Shown: piece by piece, positions 7,848 to 16,084 of the stretch
Numbering within the stretch: the first letter of the stretch is position 1
How the letters are laid out: every line of letters starts with the position of its first letter
NCBI RefSeq assembly: GCF_014204325.1
Contig: NZ_JACHKT010000043.1
Location: 1 to 36,836, forward strand
Source: Arcicella rosea
GTDB taxonomy: Bacteria; Bacteroidota; Bacteroidia; Cytophagales; Spirosomataceae
DNA length: 36,836 nucleotides
Direction of reading: 5' to 3'
Position numbers and translations under genes: made by a program
The notes under the pieces: generated by a model
Database searches by the model: none
Told to the model about the DNA's origin: nothing
What the model saw: only the letters and a program-made list of their open reading frames with translations

Positions 7848-8633
7848 TTATAGGCTAGTTCTTTCTGTAAGTTGAGACATGTTCAATTTATCTGTAATGG
7901 CTTTAATTCTTAATTCCGAACGTTTTACTTCTGCTCTTAAATTTTGTTTTTCGGTCACCAGCTTGTTAATCAGCGCATCATTCTTTTCAATTTTTTTCTT
8001 AGCAGCATTTATCTCATTTTGAATTTTCTGAATTTCAGAAAGCTCTCTGTTCATTAAACGTTGCTTAATTGAGTTTGTTCGTTTTTTAATTTGCTTATTT
8101 CGCTGTTTTTCAAGAAAATCTTCCGAACTAAAATAAGCTTTCTTTTCAGCATTGATTCGTCCTATACCTTCTTTTCTTACTTTTAAGGCAATTTCAGGAT
8201 TTACTTTTAATCCTAAAGAACGCATCTTTTTATAGACTACACCGTATCTAAAACCGAGATGCTCACAAATTTCAGGAAGAGGTTTTGTATAATGATGTTC
8301 TTTGAGATAATTGATGGCTTCTTCAGACCATTTCGTAACGCCTTCCCTCCCCGATGGAACACCTTTTCGACTTGCTTGACGGACTTTTCTGAGTTCTTCT
8401 CCTACAGTAAGCTTAAACCTTTTTAGTTGTCCTCGTACAGATTCCCAGCTTCTGCCAAGTTTGTCTGAAATTTCTCTTGATGTTAAATATTGGAAGTTCT
8501 CTTTTAAGAAATTGATTTCCTCCTCAGTCCATTTTGATGTAATTCTTTTTGGTGGTTCTGGTGCAACTTCGCTTCTTAATACCACTCCATCCTTTACGTA
8601 GTTGATGATTCTTAATTTGTTTTTCTTTGCCAT
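7848..8633 (-). CDS. two SANT/Myb-like DNA-binding repeats plus C-terminal coiled coil
   Basis: 261-residue basic protein of unknown role. Two homologous helix-turn-helix-like units run W35-L75 (WTEEEINFLKEN...) and W102-L142 (WSEEAINYLKEH...). Their tryptophans are exactly 67 residues apart and each ends in a basic recognition-helix pattern (VRGQLKRFKL, VYKKMRSLGL). A very basic stretch (about 145-190) follows. The final 65 residues are a predicted coiled coil (IQKIQNEINAAKKKIEKN...), probably for dimerisation. This looks like a Myb/SANT-type sequence-specific DNA binder; targets are unknown. Its upstream region holds a 19-bp palindrome (8658-8676) that could be an autoregulatory operator. 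It lies downstream of the desaturase gene, past a terminator. Confidence 0.8.
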   Translation of the reverse strand: MAKKNKLRIINYVKDGVVLRSEVAPEPPKRITSKWTEEEINFLKENFQYLTSREISDKLGRSWESVRGQLKRFKLTVGEELRKVRQASRKGVPSGREGVTKWSEEAINYLKEHHYTKPLPEICEHLGFRYGVVYKKMRSLGLKVNPEIALKVRKEGIGRINAEKKAYFSSEDFLEKQRNKQIKKRTNSIKQRLMNRELSEIQKIQNEINAAKKKIEKNDALINKLVTEKQNLRAEVKRSELRIKAITDKLNMSQLTERTSL

Positions 8634-8657
8634 TTTTTAGTGATTCTTACTGGGTTT

Positions 8658-8676
8658 TAATACAGTACTTGTATTA
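8658..8676. promoter_or_regulatory. operator-like palindrome upstream of the SANT/Myb protein
   Basis: TAATAC-N7-GTATTA, with perfect 6-base arms and a 7-base centre (AGTACTT), lies 25 bases before the start codon at 8633. The position suits autoregulation. No confident promoter was found next to it. Confidence 0.4.
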
Positions 8677-8690
8677 GGGGTACAATGAAA

Positions 8691-8716
8691 AATGTTTTGA
8701 GGAGCCTCAAAACATT
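8691..8716 (-). terminator. strong hairpin in the leader of the SANT/Myb gene
   Basis: AATGTTTTGAGG (8691-8702) and CCTCAAAACATT (8705-8716) form a perfect 12-bp inverted repeat with a 2-base centre. On the minus strand the hairpin runs into TTTTTC, so it resembles an intrinsic terminator. The desaturase gene already has its own terminator at 8810-8843, so this second one could insulate, or could attenuate transcription of the SANT/Myb gene if its promoter lies at about 8720-8800. Confidence 0.5.
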
Positions 8717-8809
8717 AAGTATTATTAATTAGCAAAGGGTTTTTGTATAACAAACATCGCATTTTATTCTTAAAAAAACAATATACTCTGTAGGGGTATT
8801 CTAGTTTTT

Positions 8810-8843
8810 CTGAAAATAAAAATAGCCCCCATGAGGGAGCTAT
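8810..8843 (-). terminator. intrinsic terminator after the desaturase gene
   Basis: On the minus strand ATAGCTCCC-TCAT-GGGGGCTAT forms a stem with one mismatch (8822-8843) followed by TTTTATTTT. It starts 37 bases past the desaturase stop. Confidence 0.7.
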
Positions 8844-8879
8844 CATAACGAAAATTATTGTGTGAAAGTACAGAAATAA

Positions 8880-9887
8880 TTAAATTTTCTGTTCTGCCAT
8901 CTGAATATCTGGGATTGAAGTGTCATCTAAACCTACACGACCTCTTTCTTTTCTTACAATTCTTGAATACAAGCCTACTTCTTGACTGAATAGAAAAGTA
9001 AAGAATAATTTAACAAAAGAAGTATGATATTTCAAGTCATCATAAAATTCTGGAGCTGCTGCTTTCAATTTTGGCAGGTTATTCCAAGGTACTGAAGGCA
9101 TATCGTGGTGTTCGTTATGGTAACCTACATTCATGTTGATTAAATTCAAACCACCATAATAACTGTAAGTTTCTTGGTCTTTATCCAATACTAAATAATG
9201 TTCCTGAATCCATCTTGCACCAAGTGGATGTAAACCTACAGAGAACATAAAACTTGCACCCATGTATCCTAATGCAGACCATCCCCAGAAATACCAAATC
9301 ACAACATCAAAAGCAATTTGTGCAAAAATATTCATTAATACCCAACGATCAATAACCGCTAATTCTAAACAACGAAGCGTACGAATTACTTGGAATATTG
9401 GGAATAATAACAACCAAATTGCTTTACCAATTGCATAATTATTAATCATCTTAGCTTCCCATTTATCAGGTAAATCAGCATCTAATTCATGAACTCCTTG
9501 AAAAGCGTGATGCTTTAAATGATAGTTTTTGAAAGAAATTGCTGTTGGCACTAACGAAGGGAAATTAGCAATAATACCAGCGTAAACGTTCCAAGAAGGT
9601 TTTTTAAATACAAGGTTGTGTGAAGCTTCATGAATACAAATAAACAAAGTATGTGAAGGGAAAGCACCAATACACCAAGCCGCAGCCAAAATAATGTACC
9701 ATGCCTGGTCTTTCACCAAATAAGTCATCAGGATTTGAAGTGACACACAAGCCAAAATCCAAACCATCGTCATTGGATTTTTGGTGATTAACTTTTTGAC
9801 CTCCGGGTGAGCCTTTAAAATCTGCCTTGTACGCAAGCGGTGAGGTTCAGAACCTGTGACATGAGTAAAATCTTGTTGATACGCCAT
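8880..9887 (-). CDS. sphingolipid delta-4 desaturase-like membrane di-iron enzyme (DEGS1 type)
   Basis: Membrane fatty-acyl desaturase superfamily, 335 residues. It parallels eukaryotic dihydroceramide delta-4 desaturase along its whole length: the N-terminal EPHRLRTRQILKAHPEVKKL block, a first hydrophobic pair (about 42-78), histidine box 1 H86-EAS-H90, ISFKNYH123LKHH127 (box 2), a second hydrophobic region (about 155-220), GLHPLGARWIQEHY, then ETYSYYGGLNLINMNVGYHNEHHDMP with box 3 (H257, H260, H261). Bacteroidota make dihydroceramides, so introduction of the 4,5 double bond of a sphingoid base is a reasonable inference, but another long-chain substrate is possible. It has its own promoter and terminator, and no sphingolipid synthesis genes sit beside it. 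Electron donors are not encoded nearby. Confidence 0.85.
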   Translation of the reverse strand: MAYQQDFTHVTGSEPHRLRTRQILKAHPEVKKLITKNPMTMVWILACVSLQILMTYLVKDQAWYIILAAAWCIGAFPSHTLFICIHEASHNLVFKKPSWNVYAGIIANFPSLVPTAISFKNYHLKHHAFQGVHELDADLPDKWEAKMINNYAIGKAIWLLLFPIFQVIRTLRCLELAVIDRWVLMNIFAQIAFDVVIWYFWGWSALGYMGASFMFSVGLHPLGARWIQEHYLVLDKDQETYSYYGGLNLINMNVGYHNEHHDMPSVPWNNLPKLKAAAPEFYDDLKYHTSFVKLFFTFLFSQEVGLYSRIVRKERGRVGLDDTSIPDIQMAEQKI

Positions 9888-9946
9888 TTAATATTAATTT
9901 AATTTGTTATTGAAATTACTGTTTAAATTCTATTTTAAAAATCTTT

Positions 9947-9978
9947 CAAATATACTGCGAACCAAACGTTTTATCAAT
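9947..9978 (-). promoter_or_regulatory. Bacteroidetes-type promoter of the desaturase gene
   Basis: On the minus strand ATTG (9975-9978) is followed after 20 bases by TATATTTG (9947-9954), a full match to the Bacteroidetes -7 consensus TAnnTTTG. The start codon is about 60 bases further on. Confidence 0.6.
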
Positions 9979-9989
9979 TTGTTTGATAA
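9971..9989. promoter_or_regulatory. operator-like inverted repeat over the desaturase -33 box
   Basis: TTATCAA-N5-TTGATAA, perfect 7-base arms, covers the -33 element of the desaturase promoter. It also lies 10 bases past the acylase stop, but there is no T-run on the minus strand, so regulator binding is more likely than termination. Confidence 0.45.
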
Positions 9990-9998
9990 TATTTACAT

Positions 9999-12179
9999 TT
10001 ATTCACCGGGATGGTACTTTTTTTCTGCATTTTTCAAGACATCTTCCTTATAAAAAAGGACATCTTTGAATTTTCCTTTTGTGTACATCAACAATTGGTC
10101 ATTAAAGTGTTTGGAGCTTGGGTCGCCACTTTCACCACCTGCTAAAAGCGATTTTGCTTTAATTTTCTTGCCAAATTCAACCGCACAAATAAAACTGTTT
10201 CCTCCTACTCCGTATCTTTTGTTCGTTCCTTGATAATATCGACTGTTATAAGAAGGTAAAGAACCCCATAAAGCAGAAGCAAAACCTACAGGAACACTTG
10301 GTTCGTTGTCGTTATACTTGGCTTGTAAATCTCCATTTAGTCGTTGAAAACGATTGATTTTCCCCCATGCTATTTCCCAAGTACCAAACTTTTTTGTTAA
10401 ATCATTGATAACTGTTATCAAAGCTGGCATCAATTGAGCAACCGTAGCATTCGCAGCAAATCTTTTCGTATTTTCTACTTGGTCGGTTTCTCCTTGGTCG
10501 ATGTACAATCTTTGTATAACTGGATTCAACTTCTGAGCCCATTCTACCGCCAAAGTAGTAGCAACAGAATTTTCAGACGAATAATAATCCCATTTTTTCA
10601 GTACTTCAATCGGTGCTTTTAATTGATTATAAAGTGAATCGCTTGGTTTCACATCACGTTCATAAGTTTTTACCAAAGCAGGAATAAGGACTTCAAAAGC
10701 TGATAAATAAGTATCATAACCCGCTTCAATTACTTTATCAATTGTATATTTTTTCTCACGGTCTAATACTCTTACGGCATTTACACCTCTGAAATTTTCG
10801 CCATCTGGAGCCATATAAGATGGATAATTTTCTCGTTTCGGGCTATTCACTCCTGCTACCGAAAAAGGCGTTGAATTACAATTTTGTAACCAACCATTCA
10901 CTGGATTATACAAATGAACGGTTTCATCAACAGCATGTAAACCTTTCCATTCTGTTGCCGCAATTGAACCGTCAACTGGTTTTGCCCAATTGTATTGATT
11001 ATCTCTTTTGGGAATATAATTTCCATGCCAATAAGCGATATTTCCTTTATTATCTGCAAAAACAGTATTGTTTGAAGTATTCGCTTTCAAAGCCATTACT
11101 TGTTTATAATCTTCAAAACCTTTGGCTTTGGTTCGTTTCCAACTCTGAATTAAGCTGACAACCGAACGATTATAAGACTTTAAACTCAACCATTTATCAT
11201 CTCTTTTCGCCATGATTGGCCCGTGATGTGTAAAGTAAGTTGTAAAGGTTTTTTGTTTTAATTCGTTTCCTGATTGATAACTAATTGTAATTTTCTTTTC
11301 AGAAACAGGCTTTAATACTCCTTCATATTCATAAAAATACTTTTCGCCCTTTTTGATAATTTTTTCTGCATAAACATCGGCAACATCAACGTTACTAGAT
11401 GTGTGCATCCATCCACAATAAGGATTAAAACCCTGATAAACAAACATTTGACCCCAAGTAACTGCTCCATAAGCATTTAATCCTTCTTCGCTAATTACTT
11501 GTACTTCTGGTCTGAAATAAAAAGTGACGTGTGGATTGATGTACAAAATGGCATTGCCAGAAGCCGTAATTTTAGGAGAAAAAGCAAAACCATTTGAACC
11601 TGTTTGATGGTCTGAAAGTTTAGGAACAGCCACTGCCGAGACCAAACTTCCTGAGTAAAAATTCTTTAAATCTGCAATACTTAGATCCGCCGTACTGATA
11701 GCACCAATACTTCCATCCGTCCATAATAAAGGATACCAAGGTTGAAAACGAGTCAATATCGCTGGTTTTACAGCTGGATGCGTGTGCAAATAATAATTAA
11801 TTCCATCGGCATAAGCGTTTAATAACTTCTTCAACCAAGGTGCTGCTTTTTGATAATCCGCTTTGGCTTCGGTTGTATCAATCAGCAAACGAATTTGTAA
11901 ATCATTATACAATTCAGATTCACCTTTTAGCTCCGAGATTCGTCCTAATTTTTCAATATAATTCATTTCTACCCGTTTGAAATCGTCTTCGCATTGTGCA
12001 TAAAGTAACCCAAAAACAGCATCAGCATCCGACTTTCCATAAATATGAGGAATCCCCCAATTATCCCGAATAATGTTTACTCGCTGAGCTTGTTGCTTAA
12101 AACGACTGATTTCTAAAGTAGAAAATTTTTGAGCGAAAATAGAGAAAGGAAGAAAAAGCAGTAAAATAACTTTTTTCAT
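9999..12179 (-). CDS. penicillin acylase family Ntn-hydrolase
   Basis: Secreted N-terminal-nucleophile amidohydrolase of the penicillin G acylase / acyl-homoserine-lactone acylase family, 726 residues from the ATG at 12177-12179. That start places a proper signal peptide first (MKKVILLLFLPFSIFAQ); the longer frame from 12227 adds 16 residues before it and is rejected. The alpha-chain motif is RDNWGIPHIYGKSDADAVFGLLYAQ (pre-processing chain). The nucleophile is S195 in TGSNGFAF, exposed by autoproteolysis at G194-S195. The beta chain continues to the C-terminus and includes INPHVTFYFRPEV and GGESGDPSSKHFNDQL. Substrate could be beta-lactams, N-acyl amino acids or acyl-homoserine lactones; the sequence does not decide. 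It runs divergently from the LanB gene. Confidence 0.9.
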   Translation of the reverse strand: MKKVILLLFLPFSIFAQKFSTLEISRFKQQAQRVNIIRDNWGIPHIYGKSDADAVFGLLYAQCEDDFKRVEMNYIEKLGRISELKGESELYNDLQIRLLIDTTEAKADYQKAAPWLKKLLNAYADGINYYLHTHPAVKPAILTRFQPWYPLLWTDGSIGAISTADLSIADLKNFYSGSLVSAVAVPKLSDHQTGSNGFAFSPKITASGNAILYINPHVTFYFRPEVQVISEEGLNAYGAVTWGQMFVYQGFNPYCGWMHTSSNVDVADVYAEKIIKKGEKYFYEYEGVLKPVSEKKITISYQSGNELKQKTFTTYFTHHGPIMAKRDDKWLSLKSYNRSVVSLIQSWKRTKAKGFEDYKQVMALKANTSNNTVFADNKGNIAYWHGNYIPKRDNQYNWAKPVDGSIAATEWKGLHAVDETVHLYNPVNGWLQNCNSTPFSVAGVNSPKRENYPSYMAPDGENFRGVNAVRVLDREKKYTIDKVIEAGYDTYLSAFEVLIPALVKTYERDVKPSDSLYNQLKAPIEVLKKWDYYSSENSVATTLAVEWAQKLNPVIQRLYIDQGETDQVENTKRFAANATVAQLMPALITVINDLTKKFGTWEIAWGKINRFQRLNGDLQAKYNDNEPSVPVGFASALWGSLPSYNSRYYQGTNKRYGVGGNSFICAVEFGKKIKAKSLLAGGESGDPSSKHFNDQLLMYTKGKFKDVLFYKEDVLKNAEKKYHPGE

Positions 12180-12498
12180 ATTTGATTTTATTGAATGATG
12201 AAGTTTTCTGTATAAACAAACATACAAAATTCATAGAAATTTCAGCCACTTTTAGGTTTAAACTTTATCTCTTTCTTCCTTTATAAATGAATTCTTTCGG
12301 AAAATTGGGGAAATTTTGAAGCTAGAAAAATGATATTGCTAAAGAGCTTTTAGTGATATATGTTAAGAAAAATAATGATTGAAACAATAATATTTCCTTA
12401 AAATGTTCTTTAAAACGATAATAAAATTATCAATTCGTACAATTTTAGGCATTAAGCATTAAATTTGGAGATACCGTCAAACCAATCGTTAGCTTTTA
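12180..12498. other. divergent intergenic region between acylase and lanB-like genes
   Basis: 319 bases separate the two divergent genes. On the minus strand TATGTTTG (12217-12224) is a perfect -7 box for the acylase gene, with a weak -33 region. On the plus strand TAAATTTG (12460-12467) matches the -7 consensus before the LanB gene, but no TTG is correctly spaced. Only tiny ORFs exist (for example 12403-12462, 19 codons), none resembling a lanthipeptide precursor. Confidence 0.4.
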
Positions 12499-15400
12499 AT
12501 GTCGAATTCATATCAATTTCTGAAAAAAATCATTGTAAGAACGCCCACGCTTCCATTTGCAGATGATATTTCAGAAGATTTCTTAAAAAAAATACTCAAC
12601 CATCCGCCTTTCTTAGAGGCACTTTATTTGGCTTCTCCTATACTTTTTAATGAAGCACAACTTTGGAAAGATGGGAATATTACTAATGTTAAAAAAGCTC
12701 AAAAAATAGTCTTTTCGCTCAGTAAATATTATTCCAGAATGTGTAGTCGATGTACTCCTTTCGGGCTTTTTGCGGGTTGTTCGGTCGTTGAGTGGAGTGA
12801 TGAAACAGCTTTAACTATCGCTTCCGAAAAAAGAAGAAGTACTCGTTTGGATATGCACTACGCAGGTGCTTTGGCACAAAGTTTATCCGAAATCCCTTTC
12901 ATCAAAAGTCATTTATTGTATTTTCCAAACTCAAGTATTTATCAAATCGGTCAAGAAATTCGCTATGTTGAATATAAATATGTTGATGGAAAAAGAACAC
13001 ATCAAATTTCCGCTTTTGAATGGTCTGAATACATTGCTCTGGTATTGGATGCTTGTAAAAAAGGAGCAAAAATGTCGGATATTGCACCACTTTTGATAGA
13101 CGATGACATTTCGGAAGAAGATGCTTTGGGTTTTATCGAACAATTAGTTGATGCTCAACTCTTGATTAATGAATTAGAACCAGCTATTACTGGTGAAGGT
13201 TTGACACAACAAATTATCAAAGTACTTCAGAAAATCAATGTCGATGAACATTATCTTGATACTTTACAAAGTATTGAAAATCAATTAAAAGCAATTGATA
13301 GTCAGCAGATTAATGAGATAAGTATTTATCAGGAAATTACAAAACTTATTACAAAAATTGGCGTTCCTTTTGAAGAAGGGAAATTATTTCAAACAGATTT
13401 GGTAAATCTATTTCATGAGAACAAACTTTCGTCAGTTTATCAAGAAGCATTAAGTGAAATTGCTGAGCTTTTGATTCAAGTAAGTGAAAAAAGAGAGAAT
13501 CCAACGCAAAGTGATTTTATTCAAAAATTTTATGAGCGTTATGAAAATCAAGAAATTCCTTTACTCATTGTAATGGATACAGAAACAGGTATTGGCTACG
13601 GACAAACTGGCAAAAGTAATTTTACCCCAATTGCCAATGGCTTTGAATTAAATCATGAAAAAAAAGAGGAAATTACGGTTAAATTAAATGCTTTTCAGCA
13701 ACATCTTTATGGAAAATACTTGAATGCCCTTAAAGAAAATGCTTTACAAGTAAATTTGAATGAAGATGATTTTAAGCCTTTTCTGCAAAAAAAAGACAAA
13801 ACACCAAGTTCTACTTCGATGATTTTTAGATTGACTGGCGATGAAGAATTGCCAATTTATCTGGAAAAATTGGGTGGAACAAGTGCCGTCAATTTATTAG
13901 GAAGATTCGCACATACCGACAAAGCTATTTTGGATATTATTCAAGAAATTACTGAAAAAGAACAAGCATTGAATCCAGAAGTGGTCTTTGCTGAAATTGT
14001 ACATTTACCAGAAAACAGAATTGGAAACATTTTACTTCATCCTGCTTTTTGGAAATATGAAATTCCGTACTTAGCCAAATCGTCTTTGCCAGAAAATCAG
14101 CAAATTTTATTGGAAGATTTATTGGTTTCTGTGGATATTAGTCAACAAAAAATCAGGTTAAAATCAAAAAGATTAAACAAAGAAGTAATTCCAAGGCTCA
14201 GTAATGCCCATAATTATTCAATGAATGCCTTACCCATTTATCATTTTTTATGTGATTTACAAAGTGCTAATCTAGTGGTTGCCTTTGATACTGGCTGGAG
14301 AAAAGTTACTCAGAATACCAGATTTTCACCTCGACTTACTTATAAAAATATTATCCTTGAAGCTGCAACTTGGCAATTCAAGAAAGAAGATTTTGAACAT
14401 TTACTCATCAATTCTCCTGAAAATTTATTAGTAATTTTCCATGAATTCAGTGTAAAATGGCAATTACCAAAGCGATTTGTATTAGTGGATTTTGATAATG
14501 AATTGTTAGTAAATACTGAAAACTTACTGAGTATTCAGACTTGGCTCGATGCTATTAAAAATCGTGATAAGATTGAGCTAAAAGAATTCTTATTTACACC
14601 CAACAATGGGCACATCGTTAACCAATCAGGAGCATTTTTTACGAATCAGTTTATTGCATCTTTAATTAACAAGAAAACTATTTTTGAGCAAATTCCAGCT
14701 CAAAAACCTTTGAATCATGATATTCAACGTACTTTTTCTTTAGGTTCAGAATGGCTTTATCTTAAAATTTATTCAGGAGTTAAAGCTGCTGATGATATTT
14801 TAGCACAAAACATTAAGTCTTTGGTTGAGCAATTTCTGGAAAAGCAATTAATTGACAAATGGTTTTTTATCCGCTATACCGACCCTGATAATCATATTCG
14901 CTTACGACTTCATTTTACTGATTTGAAGCATTTGGGTGAAGTAATTCTTGGTCTGAAAGAGACTTTAGACGATTTAGAAAAAGAAGGAATTATCTGGAAA
15001 ATTCAATATGATACTTATCAAAGAGAAATAGAAAGATATGGTGCTGATGTCATGATTTTAACTGAAAATATCTTTTTTCATGATAGCGAAACCATTGCAA
15101 ATCTGTTGGCACAAACTTGGGGCGATGAAAGAGAGCATTTGCGTTGGCAATTTGCGATGAAACTAATTGATACTTTTCTTGATGATTTTGGGTTTTCACT
15201 TTACCAAAAACTTGATTTGATGTATCTAATGAAAGAAAATTTTGCCCAAGAATTTCATATTGACAAGCCTTTCAAACTACAAATGGATAAGCGTTTTAGA
15301 GAATACAGAAAAAATATCGAAATGATTCTTGGGTCAGAAACAAATGAAGAGTACGCACTTCTATTTGAGAGTATTCAACAAAAAAGCAAAAAAATAAAGG

Positions 15401-15591
15401 AGAATATCGAGCAAATAAAAGCCTTAAAATCTAAACATACACTAAACAAATATTTATCAAGCATCATTCACATGACAGTAAACAGAGTTATTGCCAACAA
15501 CCAACGTTTTCATGAATTAATTATTTATGATTTTATGTATAGATTTTATCAAGCGGAAACCGCTAAACAAAAGAAAGCTGATAAAATGTAA
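12499..15591 (+). CDS. full-length LanB-type lanthipeptide dehydratase
   Basis: Class I lanthipeptide dehydratase, 1030 residues, close to NisB in length. The N-terminal glutamylation domain (about 1-720) adds glutamate from glutamyl-tRNA to Ser/Thr of a precursor peptide. Its signature is SRCTPFGLFAG (R84, T86). The C-terminal elimination domain, also called thiopeptide-type or SpaB_C (about 745-1015), starts at SEWLYLKIYSG and contains WFFIRYTDPDNHIRLRLHF, the usual catalytic arginine and substrate region. Cytoplasmic, no signal peptide. The frame is intact, so it is probably functional. A MarR regulator gene follows after 22 bases, apparently in the same transcript. LanC cyclase, transporter, protease and precursor genes, normally adjacent, are absent, so the peptide substrate is unknown. 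Confidence 0.9.
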   Translation: MSNSYQFLKKIIVRTPTLPFADDISEDFLKKILNHPPFLEALYLASPILFNEAQLWKDGNITNVKKAQKIVFSLSKYYSRMCSRCTPFGLFAGCSVVEWSDETALTIASEKRRSTRLDMHYAGALAQSLSEIPFIKSHLLYFPNSSIYQIGQEIRYVEYKYVDGKRTHQISAFEWSEYIALVLDACKKGAKMSDIAPLLIDDDISEEDALGFIEQLVDAQLLINELEPAITGEGLTQQIIKVLQKINVDEHYLDTLQSIENQLKAIDSQQINEISIYQEITKLITKIGVPFEEGKLFQTDLVNLFHENKLSSVYQEALSEIAELLIQVSEKRENPTQSDFIQKFYERYENQEIPLLIVMDTETGIGYGQTGKSNFTPIANGFELNHEKKEEITVKLNAFQQHLYGKYLNALKENALQVNLNEDDFKPFLQKKDKTPSSTSMIFRLTGDEELPIYLEKLGGTSAVNLLGRFAHTDKAILDIIQEITEKEQALNPEVVFAEIVHLPENRIGNILLHPAFWKYEIPYLAKSSLPENQQILLEDLLVSVDISQQKIRLKSKRLNKEVIPRLSNAHNYSMNALPIYHFLCDLQSANLVVAFDTGWRKVTQNTRFSPRLTYKNIILEAATWQFKKEDFEHLLINSPENLLVIFHEFSVKWQLPKRFVLVDFDNELLVNTENLLSIQTWLDAIKNRDKIELKEFLFTPNNGHIVNQSGAFFTNQFIASLINKKTIFEQIPAQKPLNHDIQRTFSLGSEWLYLKIYSGVKAADDILAQNIKSLVEQFLEKQLIDKWFFIRYTDPDNHIRLRLHFTDLKHLGEVILGLKETLDDLEKEGIIWKIQYDTYQREIERYGADVMILTENIFFHDSETIANLLAQTWGDEREHLRWQFAMKLIDTFLDDFGFSLYQKLDLMYLMKENFAQEFHIDKPFKLQMDKRFREYRKNIEMILGSETNEEYALLFESIQQKSKKIKENIEQIKALKSKHTLNKYLSSIIHMTVNRVIANNQRFHELIIYDFMYRFYQAETAKQKKADKM

Positions 15592-15613
15592 TAATCAATT
15601 ATTCGAAAAAACT

Positions 15614-16060
15614 ATGACTACCAATCCAGCAGATAATAGAGCTTACTTTTTTAAGATAGATACTACTATCAAAAAAATAAGGCTCATCCTTCAAAAGAAA
15701 ATTGACGATGCCAAAATAGACTTAACAGTTGACCAATGGGTTTTGCTTGATCATATTAAAAGAAATGAAGAGTTTGGCATTAGCCAAAATGAACTGGCAG
15801 AAATGACTGTTAAAGATGCTCCTACAGTTACTAGAATCATTGATTTGTTAGTAAAAAAAGGATTTGCAGAAAGAAGTATGATGCCAACCGATAGGCGTAG
15901 ATTTATGATTACTTTAACGGATGCGGGAAGGGATATTTTTGAAAAAGCCTATCCAATTGTTGTTGAAGTAAGAAGAAAAGGTTGGGGAGATTTGTCGGAG
16001 GAAGATTATAAGAATTTTGTAAAAATCCTTGATACTATTTATTCAAATATAACGCATTGA
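15614..16060 (+). CDS. MarR-family winged-helix transcriptional regulator
   Basis: 148 residues from the ATG at 15614. The frame is open upstream to 15527, but that would overlap the LanB gene. The MarR layout is clear: N-terminal dimer helix (about 8-35), then the winged helix with LTVDQWVLLDHIKR, GISQNELAEMTVKDAPTVTRIIDLLVKKGF (recognition helix about 70-85) and the wing DRRRFMITLTDAGRDIF, then a C-terminal dimer helix. Members usually sense small aromatic or toxic compounds and repress nearby genes. Placement 22 bases after lanB suggests co-transcription and control of the dehydratase operon, an inference. It ends just before a 46-bp perfect palindrome and is convergent with the asparaginase gene. 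Confidence 0.9.
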   Translation: MTTNPADNRAYFFKIDTTIKKIRLILQKKIDDAKIDLTVDQWVLLDHIKRNEEFGISQNELAEMTVKDAPTVTRIIDLLVKKGFAERSMMPTDRRRFMITLTDAGRDIFEKAYPIVVEVRRKGWGDLSEEDYKNFVKILDTIYSNITH

Positions 16061-16084
16061 TAGCAACGCCGTTTAAAATTTGTG

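Noticed and set aside
12180-12227. Longer start for the penicillin acylase gene
   Set aside because: The extra 16 residues would bury the signal peptide that begins at the ATG at 12179.
12403-12462. 19-codon ORF just before the LanB gene as a lanthipeptide precursor
   Set aside because: It has no cysteine, no recognisable leader and only one or two Ser/Thr residues, so it cannot be a normal lanthipeptide substrate.
15527-15613. Earlier start for the MarR gene
   Set aside because: It would extend the gene into the end of the LanB gene and add a sequence unlike MarR N-termini.
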